Positions 61,281 through 64,000 of a stretch of 64,000 nucleotides of DNA are shown piece after piece (within the stretch, counting starts at the first letter, position 1; each line of letters starts with the position of its first letter). The notes beneath the pieces are model-generated. The model saw nothing but the letters and a program-made list of their open reading frames with translations. It was not told the DNA's origin and made no database searches. Origin of the DNA: Eretmocerus hayati (Eukaryota; Arthropoda; Insecta; Hymenoptera; Aphelinidae); the NCBI GenBank assembly GCA_029851415.1, contig CM056743.1, positions 35,728,714 to 35,792,713 of the forward strand. Reading direction: 5' to 3'. The position numbers and the translations under genes are program-made.

Positions 61281-63520
61281 GTAAGACATCTCAAATGCAC
61301 TTACACACACTCGCATAAATATATATGTGTATGTGTATACCCTTCGACTCTTGAGACTTGAGGTGGCCTCTCAAAATTTTTCTCTGGCTCTGATGGATGA
61401 TAATGGATGTTTATTCAGAGTCAGATGTGAAATTTCCTTGGATAGTATATCATATATATGGATATTTGTGGATAGCAGGAGTAGATGGATCGATTGATTC
61501 CCGTAGAGCGTACAGAGCCTTTGATACCCAGAAATGCATATGGAGGAATTTTTCAAGCGAATTTCCGTACGGTCAGGATCAAGAACTGATGGTCGCAGCT
61601 GATGCTAAATCCATTCACCTCGTAACGCAATGACTCGATTCTAGAGTGTGTAGCAGTACCTATACATCGATCAATCTTGAGCTGATGGGCGTAGCCGTTA
61701 GTTGGCTGCCTCTCAAACCGTCTGCATTTGAGATTGAATCGTACGGAGATTGAATCGCGTCAAATGCAAATTTTCGTATGGAGATTTTGTCATAGCGCTT
61801 TGATGAGGCTAATCGAGCACGAATATACATTGATTTTTATTTTGATTACCTTCGTATTGCAGATATTAGATGAATATTTCGTGGCTTGTGGCAGATTTTC
61901 TTATCAGCCCTTGATTTCCGTATCATTTGAATCATCAAATCATCTTGATGAGGTAGCAAATGCAAACTTCTATTACTGCGATTTTCTGAGGTTGAAACTA
62001 TAGAAAGTAGAACCGTCATTTTTTCGAAAACTGATTGAGTAAATTTTGAACAGCAATGAGACTGAAATGTGTCAAAATTCCACTAAGATATATAAGAGTC
62101 ATATTGAACCAACTAGATGTTTCATTAGGTAAATTTGTGGGAAAGTTTGAGTTGTGCAGTGTATATACAAGAGTTTTTAAAGGGGTCGTTACGGATCGAC
62201 GAGGTGCACGAAGCGTCGAAAAGAAGAAGCGGCGCGGAGTATTTTAAAGTTTGCTCGATACGAAACTTTTTTTAAGGCCACGAGATCGTAAAACTTTTAC
62301 GCTTGCGCACTTTATCAAGTATCAATGACACTTTGAAACTCAAAATAAGCAAAAGCGAATAATGCTTCGTCGTCGCGCTCCGGATCTTGTTGATACTGGT
62401 AGATATAGGGGATCATAAAAAGTCACATAAAATACTGCGACATCATGAGTTACTTTATCAAAGCTCAAAGTCACGAAGACTATAATAAAAATAGTGATTT
62501 CGTAATGCCTTCATTTACATCAGTTACACGAGTTTTCGTTTTTTTTTCTTCTGTGCTTCACATTTCATTTTCATGCCTTGTGAATATTGAGAATACCTTG
62601 AGAGCTGATACGATTGAGTATTGGAATTTGCTCATCGGACTGGACAAAAGAATGTAGGTAGAAGTTTGCAAATACTGCATTGGAAATAAGCTGACCATTG
62701 TGCATCGAAAGAAAAGCAGGTCATCCGGCTTTTGAAAAGATCCGAGCTTTTTCAACTTCAATGGTCTCTTTCGGTTTCGTCCGTCATTCTTTTCGTCTTG
62801 GTCGAGATTTACATCCATATTACGAAGGATGAAGTTGACAGAGAAAAACAAGAATATTTTGTAAGATCTTTTGAATGTGAAAGGAATTTATGTGGCAGTT
62901 TCTGACATGTTTCCACTCGAAAAATTTTGTATTACTTTTTCACAAATCCTATGCATTCGGATGAGAGGATAGCATTTTTACAAGTCAAGAAAAGGAATAG
63001 ATATTTTTATATGAGATGAATCGCAATGACAGAATCGTCACTCAGTTTTTGCTCACGACGTGGAAGATTGATGATGAGGGTAGGGTGAGGGGGAGGTAAT
63101 GCTTCACCTGAAGAATGAATCAGAAAATTAGGGTCCATTCTATATCTCTGCATTTATCATTGCAAGTTTTTCTCATGAAAATGGTTTCGAAGAGTTGCCA
63201 AGATGAGTGGGAAAATCTACTCAAGCGCCTTTAATTTATTAAAAATTTTGGATTCTGCTTTCAACTTAGTAGTTTTCGCCAGATTTGCTCAAGTATCAGC
63301 TTTGGTACCCAATTTACATAGAGTGTTCTCAGAACCTAAATATGGTTTCAATTTGATCCTGAACACCTCTTCAGAAAAGCACATGCACAGAAAAACTACT
63401 CTTAGGAAATCATTGGAACATAATCATACCTGCATATGGTTGAAGTAAAATGAATCCTCAGAAATCTTGAATCCACTCGGAATTTATTTACTAACCTTCA
63501 TTTCTGTGTTTTTTCACCAG
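61281..63520 (+). other. intron C-D (2.2 kb)
   Basis: Phase-2 intron with GTAAGA donor and TTTTTCACCAG acceptor, joining DPCQ-G to YPCPPGQEC. No gene or clear transposon inside. Frames around 61397-61633 and 62445-62851 are unsupported. Confidence 0.82.
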
Positions 63521-63792
63521 CTATCCATGCCCACCAGGCCAAGAATGCGTGGTTCGTCGTGAAGACGGTTGTCCGGACTTCTTATGCCCCACCAGACCTG
63601 AATGCAAGTTGAGGCGTACCTACGAGAATCCTTGCGTTTCGGGTTCACCTTTGAGTGATCGTGAGGGTGTTGCAGTCATCTGTTCCGACAGTAACAACAC
63701 CTGCCCTCAGGACCACCAATGCACTGCAGTACCCGGAGCTCGACAATCTATCTGCTGTCCCATCCCCTCACCACCCATCAAACCACCTACTA
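63521..63792 (+). CDS. exon D: second six-Cys DPC module and second Lustrin-type module (gene continues)
   Basis: Between TTCACCAG and ACTA|GTAAGT. The first base completes a glycine codon. Residues 495-525 form the second six-cysteine module, with cysteines at 495, 500, 506, 514, 519 and 525. Spacing is the same as module 1 except for one extra residue. Residues 535-576 are the second Lustrin-type module (PCVSGSPL, CPQDHQC, ICCP). A proline-rich tail (577-587) leads into the donor, and one base carries into a further exon outside the window. The module order matches exons A-B, so another WAP domain may follow. Confidence 0.9.
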
Positions 63793-64000
63793 GTAAGTAA
63801 ATTTCAGAATGTACAAATAATAATATTTTTGCAATGTGTAACACATATTCCACGGAAATCTAATTTGGGATACCTGTGGATATGTTTGATGGTCAAATTT
63901 TGTTTAACACCCTTACTTATTCTTTACACTACAATGGACATGAACAGAAACCGATATTTGTGGTAACTTTTAATTGGCACATGATAAAAATTTGAGAAAT
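63793..64000 (+). other. start of next intron, truncated by window edge
   Basis: Consensus GTAAGT donor at 63793. The rest is AT-rich non-coding sequence, and no acceptor or further exon is reached. Confidence 0.75.

Noticed and set aside
1..64000. tRNA genes, rRNA and CRISPR arrays
   Set aside because: No internal tRNA promoter boxes with a foldable cloverleaf were seen, no rRNA-like sequence, and no regularly spaced short direct repeats with unique spacers.

Overview
This is eukaryotic, AT-rich, repeat-dense DNA. It is almost certainly from an insect. A hymenopteran (wasp, sawfly or ant) is my best guess, from composition and scattered GGTTAGG strings, but that is inference only. Most open reading frames are short and look like chance. 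I see no tRNA, rRNA or CRISPR array and nothing bacterial.

Host gene. The one gene I can support lies on the + strand in the last 25 kb and runs off the right edge. Four exons (39537-40015, 42716-43391, 60944-61280, 63521-63792) join with consistent splice phases. They give at least 587 residues of a cysteine-rich, probably secreted, protease-inhibitor-type protein. A five-module cassette occurs twice: WAP core, thyroglobulin type-1, antistasin-like, a six-cysteine DPC module, and a Lustrin-type cysteine module. The first coding exon(s) and signal peptide were not found, and neither was the 3' end. Its introns (2.7, 17.6 and 2.2 kb) carry many transposon insertions.

Left 20 kb. No gene was recognised. 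It holds an old hAT-like element (1493-2339), a 1.1-kb CTGGT-type satellite (about 5887-6975), an inverted-repeat element (8343-8768), a hAT-type MITE with a perfect 8-bp target duplication (8813-9438), a small MITE (10252-10372), a compound duplication flanked by 12-bp direct repeats (15721-16588) and a MITE flanked by TAA (17786-18114).

Middle (20-27 kb). A cluster of hairpin modules (about 20036-21029) and a GGG-ended MITE (21137-21395) are followed by a complete LTR retrotransposon on the - strand (22208-26771). It has 345-bp LTRs that look identical, a tRNA-Pro-like primer site, a 4-bp target duplication and an intact gag, but no pol. A 1-kb near-perfect foldback sits in its leader.

27-39.5 kb. 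Intergenic or upstream-intron DNA with a PIF/Harbinger-type MITE (31330-31625) and an inverted-repeat cluster (35824-36455).

Intron repeats. A third hAT-type MITE (40059-40769), an inverted repeat (43871-44533), a broken LINE reverse transcriptase (about 48916-49415, - strand), a 2.27-kb terminal-inverted-repeat element (50372-52640) with a 191-bp tandem repeat inside, a MITE nested in a MITE (56255-56876) and a 2.4-kb near-perfect palindrome (57349-59770). The unusual content is mainly foldback DNA: at least ten separate inverted-repeat structures in 64 kb, several with precise target duplications.
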